A stretch of DNA of 64,000 nt from Stutzerimonas stutzeri (GCF_038561965.1 NZ_CP139348.1:930001-994000), one strand, 5' to 3'; numbered from the stretch's first letter, positions 33,807 through 43,520 are shown. The notes: generated by a model from the sequence alone, not told the origin. Translations and numbers: made by a program.

Positions 33807-34565
33807 CTATTTGTTGCCGCGTTGTTCCTGCGCGCCAGCCATGATGTCCTCCAGCCGCAAGCCGGTCAGGCCATGGATGGTACGCCACAGGTAGTAGAAG
33901 ATCGCCATCATCATCAGCATGCTGGGGATCGCGATCATTGGGTAGCTGAGCAGGGTCATGCGACCCAGCTCGGCATTGAACGCTTCGCTGCCAGCCGGAC
34001 TGTTGACGATCCATTTGGCCAAGACATAGTTCATGAAAGACGAGAAGAAGAAGGTGCCGCTGAGCAGGTAGGTCGCGCGCAGCAGGCGCGTCTCGAAGTG
34101 TTCGACCTGGCCGTTGTGCTCAAGCTGCTGGTGAATCTTGTCCACGTTGAGCACCTTCGGGTTGTATAGCAGGGTGCGAATCAGCGGGTAACGGGTGCGA
34201 GTCGACGCCAGCACGGCAATGCCGATGACCCCCGGAACGGCAGCCTCCTTGATTGCCAACCACTGGGTGTCCAGCTGCAACAGGCCGATGCCGCCGGTCA
34301 GCAAGACACTGATCAGGCCAAGCAGGGCGATCCAGTTGAATTTGCGGTACTTGGCCAGCTCCCACAGCCCCCAGCCGAGCGGGAAGGCCAGGGCTAGCAG
34401 CAGAGCGCCATCAGCACCGAGACGGTCTTCACCGCTGAGCTTCATCAGGATCAGCGAAGGAATCAGGATGCTGACGGCCAGGTCGATCAGTGGGCGCGGT
34501 TTATGTTCGGTCTGTGTTTGCGTGGTATCGGTCATGACATCGGGTTGGTCTGGAGAGGGCTGCAT
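33807..34565 (-). CDS. VC0807-family integral membrane protein
   Basis: About 252 residues with roughly five or six membrane segments. It carries the family phrases DLAVSILIPSLILMKLSGEDRLGADGALLLALAFPLGWGLWEL, LLTGGIGLLQLDTQWLAIKEAAVPGVIGIAVLASTRTRYPLIRTLLYN and NYVLAKWIVNSPAGSEAFNAELGRMTLLSYP. This resembles proteins annotated as VC0807 family, of unknown function. The start is uncertain: the ATG at 34565 has AGG upstream, and the ATG at 34535 (MTDTTQTQ) is also possible. Confidence 0.75.
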   Translation of the reverse strand: MQPSPDQPDVMTDTTQTQTEHKPRPLIDLAVSILIPSLILMKLSGEDRLGADGALLLALAFPLGWGLWELAKYRKFNWIALLGLISVLLTGGIGLLQLDTQWLAIKEAAVPGVIGIAVLASTRTRYPLIRTLLYNPKVLNVDKIHQQLEHNGQVEHFETRLLRATYLLSGTFFFSSFMNYVLAKWIVNSPAGSEAFNAELGRMTLLSYPMIAIPSMLMMMAIFYYLWRTIHGLTGLRLEDIMAGAQEQRGNK

Positions 34566-34636
34566 GATCGCCTGTGTTGCTTCTGTTCGCCAGACCATCT
34601 TCGTCGGTATGGGCGTCGCGCGTGTTTACGCAAGTT

Positions 34637-35584
34637 TCAAGGCCGCTCCGTATTGGCTCGTCGCACGCGCCATTGGCCGTGCTCGAACACCAGGACGATC
34701 AGCATGGCCAAGGCAAATGGCAGCAACAAATAGAAACCGCGGAATACGATCAGCGCGGCCAGGACGTCCACCGTGGGTAGCTCCGGAAGCGCGGCGAGGA
34801 ACGTCAGCTCCAGCACGCCGAGGCCTCCGGGGGCATGGGACAGCAGCGCCAAGGAGAACGAAGCGAGAAATACACCGAGTATCGTCAGATAACCCGGGTT
34901 GTTCTCCGCAGGCAGCGCAAAGTAGATGATTGCCGCTGCGCAGAGCAATTCCAGTGGTCCGGCCAGCAGCTGGCGCCCCACGATTGGTAGTCGCGGATAT
35001 TCGATGTGCCATTTACCCAGGCGCCAGGGGGGCAGTTGGCGCCAAGCGCCGAAAACGTAGAGCGCGATCAACACAAGCAGGCCCGAGCCGATGGCGATCG
35101 AAACCCAACTGGGGCTATGGACGAGGCGGTCCAGCAGTTGCGGCTTGAGGATCAGAACGACGCCACCGGCAAACAGCGTGCCCAGCGCGAACGTCAAAGA
35201 GCAGAAGACAATGAGGATGCCAATTTCCTGCGGCGTAAGCCCCTTGCTGCGATAGGCGCGGTAGCGCACCAATGCGCCGGAAAAAACCGACGCCCCTATA
35301 TTGTGGGCCAGGGCATAGGTGGTGAAGGAGCAGAGGGTGATGAACCACCAGGATATTTTCTTGCCCAGATGAGCCATGGCGATACGGTCGTACCAGGCCA
35401 GCGCGACATAGGCGCCCAGGGTCGACAGCGCGGCCAGCATCCAGCCGCCAGCACCGATTGCATGCAAGCTGTCGGTGAGTTCGGCAAGGGAGATATTGCG
35501 CACCTCGTGGTAAAGCAGATAGCCGGACAGCAGCACGGCCGAGCCCCCGACCAGGGTCCAGGCGACATCGCTCCTCTTCATCAT
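34637..35584 (-). CDS. YbhN / LPG-synthase transmembrane family protein
   Basis: A 315-residue inner-membrane protein with about eight hydrophobic helices, of the UPF0104/YbhN family related to the flippase domain of lysylphosphatidylglycerol synthase MprF. Markers are LAWYDRIAMAHLGKKISWWFITLCSFTTYALAHNIGASVFSGALVRYRAYRSKGLTPQEIG and LLSHAPGGLGVLELTFL. A lipid-handling role is suggested by the family only. It is divergent from the P450 gene across a 227-base gap. Confidence 0.82.
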   Translation of the reverse strand: MMKRSDVAWTLVGGSAVLLSGYLLYHEVRNISLAELTDSLHAIGAGGWMLAALSTLGAYVALAWYDRIAMAHLGKKISWWFITLCSFTTYALAHNIGASVFSGALVRYRAYRSKGLTPQEIGILIVFCSLTFALGTLFAGGVVLILKPQLLDRLVHSPSWVSIAIGSGLLVLIALYVFGAWRQLPPWRLGKWHIEYPRLPIVGRQLLAGPLELLCAAAIIYFALPAENNPGYLTILGVFLASFSLALLSHAPGGLGVLELTFLAALPELPTVDVLAALIVFRGFYLLLPFALAMLIVLVFEHGQWRVRRANTERP

Positions 35585-35811
35585 TGCGTGGCTCCTTGGA
35601 ATTTGCAGGGGCGGCCACGCTCGTTGTCAGCGCGCGCCGGCTATCCCTGATTCGCCGCCAGGCCGATTACCTCCACCTGTTTCGACTCGTCCAGATAATC
35701 GGCAGCAACCAGCCGGTTTTGTTCAGTTTTCCGACTCTCGGGGCACTCCTTCGGCAACGCTCAAGGTGGTGAGCTGTCGACTGCAGAACTAGCTAACTGT
35801 GGAGTACGCCA

Positions 35812-37062
35812 ATGACCGACATTCCCCGTGACGAACATCTGGAAAGCTCGCTAACGCTGCTTGGCGAAGGCTACCCTTTCATTCGTGACCGCTGCCTACG
35901 CTTGCACAGCAACGTCTTCCAGACGCGTTTGCTGATGCAGAACACCATTTGCCTGAGCGGCGAGGAAGCCGCGCGGCTGTTCTATGACGAGCGCTACCTG
36001 CAGCGGGAAAAGGCGATGCCGCGGATGCTGAAAAAGACCCTGATCGGCGAAGGTGGCGTTCAGGGGCTGGACGGTGAGGCACATCGACATCGCAAGCGCA
36101 TGTTCATGCAGCTGCTGGACGCCGCTGCCGTTGAAGAGGTGGTGAAGCTGACCGAGCAAGGCTGGCGTCGGGCCATCGGCGAGTGGAAGACGCAGAGCGA
36201 TATCGAGCTGATGAGCGAGGTGCAGACTGTTCTTACCGATAGCGTGTGCCGCTGGGCCGGTGTGCCCCTGCCGTTGGCGGAATTGGCTGAGCGGCGTGAC
36301 CAGCTGGTGGCCCTGATTGATGGCGCGGGAGGCGTCGGTGCCAGGCACTGGGCTGCGCGCAAGGCCAGGCGCGAAGCGGAAGCCTGGTTGCAACAGCTGA
36401 TCGAGCAGGTGCGTGCGGGTGAGCTGAAAGTCGATTCGACGAAGGCACTCATGGTCGTCGCCCATCACCGCAACCTGGATGGATCGCCCCTCGACAGCCG
36501 GGTGGCGGCCGTCGAGTTACTCAATCTGCTACGACCGACCGTGGCGGTCTCCTATTTCATCATCTACGGGGCGCTGGAACTACTGGCTCACCCGCAGTGG
36601 CGCGAGCGGCTACGCAACGAGGATGCCATGCTCGAGCCCTTCGCGCAGGAGGTACGGCGCATTCATGCGTTCTTCCCGTTTACCGCTGCACGGGTGCGTG
36701 AAGGGTTCGATTGGCAGGGCTATCACTTCCCGGCAGGCACGCGCGTGATGCTCGATCTATGGGGTACCAACCGGGAAGCAAGCCGCTGGAGCGAACCCGA
36801 CGCGTTCCAACCCGAACGCTTCGAGAATTGGCAGGACAATGCCTTCAGCTTTGTGACCCAGGGCGGCGGTGATCCTGCCGAGGGACACCGCTGTCCGGGC
36901 GAACGACTTGCCATCGAACTGCTGAAGGTCGCGTTGCGCGTGCTGACCCGCGAGATGGAATATGCGGTGCCAGCGCAGGATCTTCGCATCGACCTGTCGC
37001 GCATGCCGGCGAAACCGCAAAGCGGACTATTGATCAGTGATGTGAAGCCGTTGACTGCCTGA
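35812..37062 (+). CDS. CYP152-type cytochrome P450 (fatty-acid peroxygenase)
   Basis: A 416-residue soluble P450 of the H2O2-using CYP152 group. The heme cysteine is C361 in GGGDPAEGHRCPGE. The I-helix lacks the usual acid-alcohol pair and instead has R241-P242 in LLRPTVAVSYF, which in CYP152 enzymes binds the fatty-acid carboxylate that acts as the acid-base catalyst. Position 84 is Gln (GVQGLDGEAH), as in the hydroxylases P450-SPalpha and P450-BSbeta; the decarboxylase OleT has His there. Predicted reaction: alpha/beta hydroxylation of fatty acids using peroxide, without redox partners, and none is encoded nearby. GGAG precedes the ATG. Confidence 0.88.
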   Translation: MTDIPRDEHLESSLTLLGEGYPFIRDRCLRLHSNVFQTRLLMQNTICLSGEEAARLFYDERYLQREKAMPRMLKKTLIGEGGVQGLDGEAHRHRKRMFMQLLDAAAVEEVVKLTEQGWRRAIGEWKTQSDIELMSEVQTVLTDSVCRWAGVPLPLAELAERRDQLVALIDGAGGVGARHWAARKARREAEAWLQQLIEQVRAGELKVDSTKALMVVAHHRNLDGSPLDSRVAAVELLNLLRPTVAVSYFIIYGALELLAHPQWRERLRNEDAMLEPFAQEVRRIHAFFPFTAARVREGFDWQGYHFPAGTRVMLDLWGTNREASRWSEPDAFQPERFENWQDNAFSFVTQGGGDPAEGHRCPGERLAIELLKVALRVLTREMEYAVPAQDLRIDLSRMPAKPQSGLLISDVKPLTA

Positions 37063-37078
37063 CAACCGCAGGAGGCCA

Positions 37079-39931
37079 TCAGTCGACGCTTTCGGCCTGT
37101 TTGACCCGAACCCAGTGATCGATCAGCTCGCGCAGGTGCGACAGTTCCACCGGCTTGGCCATATGGCCATCCATGCCGGCCTCGCGAGCACGCTCGCGGT
37201 GTTCGCTGAGGATGTGTGCAGTCAGGGCAACCACCGGCGTGCGCGGGCGGGCATTACGCGCTTCCCACTCACGCAGCTGATGGGTGGCCTGGAAGCCATC
37301 GAGCACCGGCATTTCGCAGTCCATCAGGACCAGGTCGTACGGCTGAGCCTTGATGGCTTCCAGCGCCTCTTCCCCGTTGCAGGCGGTGTCCGGTTGCAGG
37401 TTGAGCTTGTTCAGCATGCCCCGAATGACCTTGGTGGAGATGCTGTTGTCCTCGGCGACCAAGATGCGGAAGTCGCCGGGGACCTCCACGGGGGGCATGT
37501 TCTGGGGTGTAGCCATGGCACGATGCTGGGAGCCTTGCTGGCGCTGTGCGAGTTCGTCAGCGAGCGTTGTCTTCAATGTGTAGCCGGCGACCGGCTTGGC
37601 GAGGATGCGCTTGATGCCGGCGTTGCGTGCAATGATCTTGCTTGGTGCGCTACCCATACCGGTGAGCATGATCAGCAGAATGTCATGATTGAGGCCGGAG
37701 TCCTCCTTGATCTTGCTCGCCAACTGCATGCCGGTCATCCCTGGCATGTCCTGGTCGAGCAGTACCACATCGAAGTATTCCCGCAGATGCGCTTTGGTGC
37801 GTAACAGGGCCAGCGCTTCCTTGCCCGAGCCGACCGCGCTGACGTCAAGCCCCCAGCCGCTGCACTGCTGCACCAGCACCTTGCGGCAGGTGTCGTTGTC
37901 ATCCACGATCAGCAATCGCGTGCCTTGCAGCGGTCCGTCCAGGTCAGCATTGCTTTGCGCCAGCCCCTCGCTGGACAGTGGCAGGCTGATCCACAGCGTG
38001 TTGCCTTGGGTGGTTCCGGTCTGGATGCCGAAATCGCCATCCATCAACTGCACCAGCTGCCGGGCGATGATCAGGCCGAGCCGACCACCGTGGCGCGTAG
38101 CTGCAAGGAAGTCGTGGCTATCGACCGCTGCATTGAGCAATGCGTCGCGCTCGTAAGCCTCAAGCGGACGCCCGCTATCCTGTACGGTGATCCGCAAGCG
38201 GGGGCTTTCCTGAGGCCCGTCGACTGCGGCGATCAGCAATACTTCACCCTCATCTGTCTGCTTGAACGCATTCTCCAGCAGGTTCAGCAGGGTCTGGCGC
38301 AGGCGAGTCGGATCGCCGGCAACCACTTGCGGCAGCTGGGGTTGGATGAAACTGATCAACTCCACCTTCTGCTGTTCGGCCTTGGCGCGGAAGATGCTCA
38401 GGCAATCGTCGATCAGTGCATTGAAGTCGAACTGCACATCGTCCAGCTCGATCTGCCCAGATTCCAGCTTGGAGATGTCAAGAATCTCGTTGATCAGGTT
38501 GAGCAGTTCATTGCCGGAACTGTGGATCGTCTGCACGTAATCGCGCTGCTTGGCTGAAAGCGATGTGCCCAGCAGCAGCTCGCTCATGCCCAGCACGCCA
38601 TTCATGGGCGTGCGCAGCTCATGGCTGATCTTCGACAGGAAGTCCGCTTTGGTTTTCAGTTCGGCACTGGTTACGGCCGCTGCGGTGTATTGGGTGCGAC
38701 TGTCGGACTGACGCTGACGCTGACGTTCGAGCAAGGCGAAGCTCAGCAGCAGGCCTGCAAGGGTTGCGAGGCTGAACAGGCCGCCGGTCAGCCATCCTGG
38801 GTCAAGCTGGTCGAAGCCGAGCAGCATCGGCATGAAGAACACCATTCCGATGTTGAACACCGTCGTGCCAGCTACGACCAGGCGTGCAGGCTGGTAACCC
38901 TGCCGCCAATGATAGATAGCCACCGCCAGCGCACTGAAGGATGCGGCGACTACCAGCGAATAGATCAACCAGCTGTACCAGGGCCACTGACTGATCAGGA
39001 TGCTGGCCGCCAGCGCCAGTACCACATTGAGCTCGATGCCCAGCAGCCAGGTGATCCAGGTGCGTCCTCGATGGTGGAAGAAGCCCAGGGTGTAGCCGAG
39101 CAAGGCGCTGCTGGCAACCACTGCCGCCAGGTCGGCTATCAACGGCTGGCTGTACGTCAGTCCGGGCAGCCACACGGCCAGAACCCCAAGGTTTGCCGTA
39201 GCACAGGTGAGCAGCGCGCCGTGCAGAAGACTCAACCAGATATGGGTGTAACTGAGCGTGTAGGCAAAGCGCAGCAGGTTGTAGACCATCAGCAGTGCCA
39301 GGGCACCGAACAGCGCGCCAAAGAGATAGGCAGGCTTGTTCTGTGCGACCAGGCCGGCGTCATCAATGGTGTTGAACCAGGCCATGACCGGGTGGCTGGA
39401 TCGTAGACGGATGTAGGCTTCGCGAGGCTGTCCGTCGTTGGGCAGGCTGAACAGGTAGGCGCGATTGGCCAGCGGACGTGCGCTGATCGGGCGCATCTCG
39501 CCAGTCTCGGTGTGTCGCTCCAGCTGGCCGTCACGCAGTAGATAGAAATCCAGGTATTGCACGCGTGGCGCGAACAGCCACAGCCATTTGGGCTTGCCTA
39601 GCGGTGGAAGGCTGACCTGCAGCCAGATGGCTTTGTCGCTGGCGGGGGCGCTGTAGGACAGTTTGTCCAGGCGTTGAAACAAGGCTCGTTGAGACACTAT
39701 CTCATCGAGCGTAAGCCCGCCGGACTGGTCGACCAGCATGCGCCAATTCTGCGGAACAGAGTCCGTTTCGGCAGCTGCGGTAGCAAAGGAGGGTGTCGGT
39801 TGGGCAATGGCAGCCTGGGCCGACAGCGGGATCAAGTTGATCAGCAGCAGGCCGAAGATGACAGCTATGGCAATCCGGAGCCGACCCACTAGAGAAGTCC
39901 GTTCATGTGTGTGACGGCGGATTATAGCCAT
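37079..39931 (-). CDS. retS: Hybrid sensor kinase RetS
   Basis: A 950-residue membrane hybrid kinase. A signal/anchor region (about 15-40) is followed by a periplasmic 7TMR-DISMED2 domain (about 60-190) and seven helices (about 200-390). HisKA has SHELRTPMNGV with the His near residue 436, then a HATPase domain. Two receivers follow: VLLDQDMPG (Asp near 726) and LVLMDCEMPVLDG (Asp near 870). This layout and the retS-purD-purH neighbourhood match RetS, which in P. aeruginosa binds GacS and blocks GacA-RsmY/Z signalling. The ATG at 39931 is chosen; longer frames overlap purD. Confidence 0.92.
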   Translation of the reverse strand: MAIIRRHTHERTSLVGRLRIAIAVIFGLLLINLIPLSAQAAIAQPTPSFATAAAETDSVPQNWRMLVDQSGGLTLDEIVSQRALFQRLDKLSYSAPASDKAIWLQVSLPPLGKPKWLWLFAPRVQYLDFYLLRDGQLERHTETGEMRPISARPLANRAYLFSLPNDGQPREAYIRLRSSHPVMAWFNTIDDAGLVAQNKPAYLFGALFGALALLMVYNLLRFAYTLSYTHIWLSLLHGALLTCATANLGVLAVWLPGLTYSQPLIADLAAVVASSALLGYTLGFFHHRGRTWITWLLGIELNVVLALAASILISQWPWYSWLIYSLVVAASFSALAVAIYHWRQGYQPARLVVAGTTVFNIGMVFFMPMLLGFDQLDPGWLTGGLFSLATLAGLLLSFALLERQRQRQSDSRTQYTAAAVTSAELKTKADFLSKISHELRTPMNGVLGMSELLLGTSLSAKQRDYVQTIHSSGNELLNLINEILDISKLESGQIELDDVQFDFNALIDDCLSIFRAKAEQQKVELISFIQPQLPQVVAGDPTRLRQTLLNLLENAFKQTDEGEVLLIAAVDGPQESPRLRITVQDSGRPLEAYERDALLNAAVDSHDFLAATRHGGRLGLIIARQLVQLMDGDFGIQTGTTQGNTLWISLPLSSEGLAQSNADLDGPLQGTRLLIVDDNDTCRKVLVQQCSGWGLDVSAVGSGKEALALLRTKAHLREYFDVVLLDQDMPGMTGMQLASKIKEDSGLNHDILLIMLTGMGSAPSKIIARNAGIKRILAKPVAGYTLKTTLADELAQRQQGSQHRAMATPQNMPPVEVPGDFRILVAEDNSISTKVIRGMLNKLNLQPDTACNGEEALEAIKAQPYDLVLMDCEMPVLDGFQATHQLREWEARNARPRTPVVALTAHILSEHRERAREAGMDGHMAKPVELSHLRELIDHWVRVKQAESVD

Positions 39932-40005
39932 GCCGCCGTCGGCCTGTAATGCGTGCGACGCTGATAAAGCTTGGCGTCGCGCGCATTCCTGGCGAATGGT
40001 TACGT

Positions 40006-41298
40006 TCAGCTGTCGCCAAGCTCCCGCGCGATGGCGCGATAGCCAATATCGTCGCGATAGAAGCAGCCATTCCAGCGAATTTTTTCCGCCAGACGGTAGG
40101 CCTGCTGCTGTGCTTCGGAAACACTGCGTCCGATTGCAGTTGCGCAAAGCACGCGACCGCCGGCAGTGACGACTTGGCCTTGGGCATTCATTGCAGTGCC
40201 AGCATGGAACACCTTGCCGTCCAGCGCAGCAGCATCGTCCAGCCCATCGATCACGTCGCCTTTGGCGTAATCGCCCGGGTAGCCGCCGGCAGCCAGCACG
40301 ACGCCAACCGTCGGGCGCGGATCCCATGTCGCTTCTACCTTGTTAAGCGCCTTGGCCAGCGCAGCCTCGATCAGCAGCACCAGCGAAGACTCCAGTCGCA
40401 CCATGATCGGCTGGGTTTCCGGATCGCCGAAACGGCAGTTGAACTCGATGACCTTTGGCGCGCCGCTCTGGTCGATCATCAGCCCGGCATAGAGAAAGCC
40501 GGTGTAGACGTTGCCTTCGGCGGCCATGCCGCGCACGGTTGGATAGATCACCTCATCCATCACGCGCTGGTGCACTTCGGCGGTAACTACCGGGGCGGGA
40601 GAGTAGGCACCCATGCCGCCAGTATTCGGACCGCTGTCACCATTGCCAACGCGTTTGTGGTCCTGGCTGGTGGCCATCGGCAATACGTTCTGGCCATCGA
40701 CCATGACGATGAAAGAGGCTTCCTCGCCATCGAGGAACTCTTCGATCACCACGCGGGCGCCGGCGTCGCCGAAGGCATTACCCGAGAGCATGTCGCGCAC
40801 GGCTTCTTCAGCCTCTTCCAGCGTCATGGCGACGATCACGCCCTTGCCTGCCGCCAGGCCGTCGGCCTTGATGACGATCGGCGCACCCTTCTCGCGCAGG
40901 TAGGCGAGGGCGGGCTCAACTTCGGTGAAGTTCTGGTAGTCGGCAGTGGGGATCGTGTGGCGAGCCAGAAAGTCCTTGGTGAACGCCTTCGAACCTTCCA
41001 GCTGAGCAGCGGCGGCCGTTGGACCGAAGATGTCCAGACCGCGCGAACGGAACAGGTCGACCACGCCTTTGACGAGTGGCGCCTCGGGGCCGACGATGGT
41101 CAGCTGCACGTTGGCGGCGGCAAAGTCAGCCAGCTGTTCGATGGCCAGCACGTCGATGGCGACGTTCTCGCACTTGGCTTCGGTGGCGGTGCCGGCGTTG
41201 CCTGGGGCGACGAAAACCTTGGCCACGCGCGGATCCTGCGCAACCTTCCAGGCCAGGGCGTGCTCGCGGCCGCCGCTGCCGATGATCAGTACATTCAT
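40006..41298 (-). CDS. purD: Phosphoribosylamine-glycine ligase
   Basis: PurD (430 aa) makes GAR from phosphoribosylamine and glycine with ATP, the second step of purine synthesis. It starts MNVLIIGSGGREHALAWKV. Its ATP-grasp core includes YLREKGAPIVIKADGLAAGKGVIVA, DGQNVLPMATSQDHKR and GPNTGGMGAYSPAPVV, with VIEFNCRFGDPETQ at the metal site. It lies downstream of purH on the same strand, an IMP-pathway pair conserved in pseudomonads. Confidence 0.98.
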   Translation of the reverse strand: MNVLIIGSGGREHALAWKVAQDPRVAKVFVAPGNAGTATEAKCENVAIDVLAIEQLADFAAANVQLTIVGPEAPLVKGVVDLFRSRGLDIFGPTAAAAQLEGSKAFTKDFLARHTIPTADYQNFTEVEPALAYLREKGAPIVIKADGLAAGKGVIVAMTLEEAEEAVRDMLSGNAFGDAGARVVIEEFLDGEEASFIVMVDGQNVLPMATSQDHKRVGNGDSGPNTGGMGAYSPAPVVTAEVHQRVMDEVIYPTVRGMAAEGNVYTGFLYAGLMIDQSGAPKVIEFNCRFGDPETQPIMVRLESSLVLLIEAALAKALNKVEATWDPRPTVGVVLAAGGYPGDYAKGDVIDGLDDAAALDGKVFHAGTAMNAQGQVVTAGGRVLCATAIGRSVSEAQQQAYRLAEKIRWNGCFYRDDIGYRAIARELGDS

Positions 41299-41340
41299 TG
41301 CTGTCTCCTAGAGAGGGAGGCAAGGGCCGTTGGCCCATTC

Positions 41341-41368
41341 GGTGGAAAACGCTACGCGGTTTTCCACC
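41341..41368. repeat. Palindromic hairpin between purH and purD
   Basis: GGTGGAAAAC (41341-41350) and GTTTTCCACC (41359-41368) form a perfect 10-bp stem with loop GCTACGCG, followed by CTACG. It looks like a dispersed intergenic palindrome. There is no T tract. Confidence 0.65.
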
Positions 41369-41516
41369 CTACGAAAAAGGCGACTGGGTGCGAGGTCGCA
41401 ATGGAGCCGGTAGATGCAAGGCGCCCTGGGCTTCGACAAGCGCAGTTGCCTGTTGGCAATGAGCATTGGCGCAGTCCGGGGCAACGCAGCAGATGCTGGC
41501 TACAGTGCGGCCGAAA

Positions 41517-43121
41517 TCAATGCCTAAAGTGGCGCATGCCGGTGAAGACCATGGCAATGCCTGCTTCGTCGGCCGCGGCGATCACCTCGTTGTCGCGCAT
41601 CGAGCCGCCCGGCTGGATCACTGCGGTGATGCCGGCCTTGGCTGCGTTGTCGATGCCGTCGCGGAAGGGGAAGAACGCATCGGACGCCATGACGGCACCC
41701 GGTACCGGCAGGCCGGCGTGCTCGGCCTTGATCGCAGCGATACGCGCCGAGTTAACGCGGCTCATCTGGCCAGCGCCGACACCGACGGTCTGGCGATTCT
41801 TGGCGTATACGATGGCGTTGGATTTGACGAACTTGGCTACTTTCCAGGCGAAGATCAGGTCATGGATTTCCTGCTCGGTCGGCGCACGCTGGGTGACGAT
41901 CTTCAGATCGGCCTCGGTGATCATGCCGATGTCACGGCTCTGGATCAGCAACCCGCCATTGACGCGCTTGTAGTCCCAGCCCGGGGTGCGTTCGGCCGGC
42001 CATTCGCCACACTCAAGCAGGCGCACGTTGGCCTTGCTGGCGATGACGTCGCGCGCCGCCTGAGAAACCTTGGGCGCGACGATCACCTCGACGAACTGGC
42101 GCTCGACGATGGCCTGGGCGGTTTCGCCGTCTAGTTCGCGGTTGAAGGCAATGATGCCGCCAAATGCCGACTCGCTATCGGTGACGTAGGCCAGGTCGTA
42201 GGCCTTGCGGATGCCGCCTTCCTCTTCCGGAACCACGGCCACGCCGCACGGATTGGCGTGCTTGACGATCACACAGGCCGGCTTGGTGAAATTCTTCACG
42301 CATTCCAGCGCCGCGTCGGTGTCGGCCACGTTGTTGAACGACAGCTCCTTGCCCTGCAGCTGCCTGGCGGTCGCGACGCACGCTTCGTCCGGCTTCTCTA
42401 CATAGAAGGCGGCTTGCTGATGCGGGTTCTCGCCGTAGCGCATGTCCTGCGCCTTGATGAACTGCATGTTGTAGGTGCGCGGGAACAGGCTGCGATTTTC
42501 GGTGCTGAGCGGCTCTGTGCTTTGGTCGATGCCGCCCAGATAGTTGGCGATCATGCCGTCGTAGCCGGCGGTGTGTTCGAACGCCTTGAGCGCCAGGTCG
42601 AAGCGCTGGGCATAGGTCAGCCCGCCGTTCTTCAAGTTGTCGACCACTGCCGCGTAGTCCTCGGCATTGACCACGATGGCGACGTCCTTGTGGTTCTTCG
42701 CCGCGCTTCGGACCATGGTCGGACCGCCGATGTCGATGTTCTCGATGGCGTCCGGCAAGGTGCAGCCGGGTTTTGCCACGGTGGCGGCGAACGGGTAGAG
42801 GTTGACCGCCACCAGGTCGATCGGCGCAATGCCATGCTCCGCCATCACCGCGCCATCGAGATCGCGACGGCCGAGGATGCCGCCGTGGATCTTCGGATGC
42901 AGGGTCTTCACCCGCCCGTCCATCATCTCCGGGAAGCCGGTGTAGTCGGCCACTTCGACGGCAGCGATGCCGCTCTCGCTCAGCAACTTGAAGGTGCCGC
43001 CGGTGGAGAGGATCTCGACGCCCAGGGCTTCGAGTTCGCGGGCGAAGTCGACGACGCCGGTCTTGTCAGACACGCTGATCAGCGCGCGGCGCACGGGAAG
43101 GCGGGTGGTTTGGTCGGTCAT
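41517..43121 (-). CDS. purH: Bifunctional AICAR transformylase / IMP cyclohydrolase
   Basis: PurH (534 aa) performs the last two steps to IMP. The N-terminal IMP cyclohydrolase (MGS-like) domain has RALISVSDKTGVVDFARELEALGVEILSTGGTFKLL and VKTLHPKIHGGILGRRD. The larger transformylase domain shows RYGENPHQQAAFY, KHANPCGVAV, SAFGGIIAFNRELD and GAGQMSRVNSARIA. It lies downstream of the dusB-fis pair and upstream of purD on the same strand. Confidence 0.98.
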   Translation of the reverse strand: MTDQTTRLPVRRALISVSDKTGVVDFARELEALGVEILSTGGTFKLLSESGIAAVEVADYTGFPEMMDGRVKTLHPKIHGGILGRRDLDGAVMAEHGIAPIDLVAVNLYPFAATVAKPGCTLPDAIENIDIGGPTMVRSAAKNHKDVAIVVNAEDYAAVVDNLKNGGLTYAQRFDLALKAFEHTAGYDGMIANYLGGIDQSTEPLSTENRSLFPRTYNMQFIKAQDMRYGENPHQQAAFYVEKPDEACVATARQLQGKELSFNNVADTDAALECVKNFTKPACVIVKHANPCGVAVVPEEEGGIRKAYDLAYVTDSESAFGGIIAFNRELDGETAQAIVERQFVEVIVAPKVSQAARDVIASKANVRLLECGEWPAERTPGWDYKRVNGGLLIQSRDIGMITEADLKIVTQRAPTEQEIHDLIFAWKVAKFVKSNAIVYAKNRQTVGVGAGQMSRVNSARIAAIKAEHAGLPVPGAVMASDAFFPFRDGIDNAAKAGITAVIQPGGSMRDNEVIAAADEAGIAMVFTGMRHFRH

Positions 43122-43161
43122 TGACGGTTCCTAGAGGCTACAGGCTTGAGTCCGCGAAAGA

Positions 43162-43189
43162 GGCAGGGGTGCGAACAGCCGCCCCTGCC
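43162..43189 (-). terminator. Hairpin after fis
   Basis: GGCAGGGG and CCCCTGCC form an 8-bp stem, followed on the minus strand by TCTTTC. It is a moderate terminator candidate for dusB-fis. Confidence 0.5.
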
Positions 43190-43199
43190 GGCTGCCGCT

Positions 43200-43520
43200 T
43201 CAGAGCAGGTCGTACTGTTTGAGTTTCTTGCGCAGGGTGCCGCGGTTCAGGCCCAGCAGCTCGGAAGCCTTGGTCTGGTTGCCCTTGACGTAGTGCATCA
43301 CGGTTTCCAGCAGCGGCGCTTCCACTTCGGAGAGTACGAGGTTGTAAACGTCCGTGACGTCGGCACCTTCGAGACGGGCGAAATAGTTGTGCAGCGCTTT
43401 CTCGACGCTGCCTCGCAGTGTCTGCCCTGCTTCGCTCGGCGTGTTCAGGTGCTGCTTGAGGTTTACGTTGTCACTCACGGATGTTGTTCCACTTACCAAT
43501 GTTTCATTCAACAGCGTCAT
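43200..43520 (-). CDS. fis: DNA-binding protein Fis
   Basis: Fis (106 aa) is a nucleoid and transcription regulator abundant in fast growth. The C-terminal half holds the Fis core and helix-turn-helix: LLETVMHYVKGNQTKASELLGLNRGTLRKKLKQYDLL. The N-terminal arm is as long as in other Pseudomonas Fis proteins. The ATG at 43520 overlaps the dusB stop by 4 bases; the frame to 43670 reads through the end of dusB. A dusB-fis operon is ancestral in gammaproteobacteria. Confidence 0.97.
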   Translation of the reverse strand: MTLLNETLVSGTTSVSDNVNLKQHLNTPSEAGQTLRGSVEKALHNYFARLEGADVTDVYNLVLSEVEAPLLETVMHYVKGNQTKASELLGLNRGTLRKKLKQYDLL

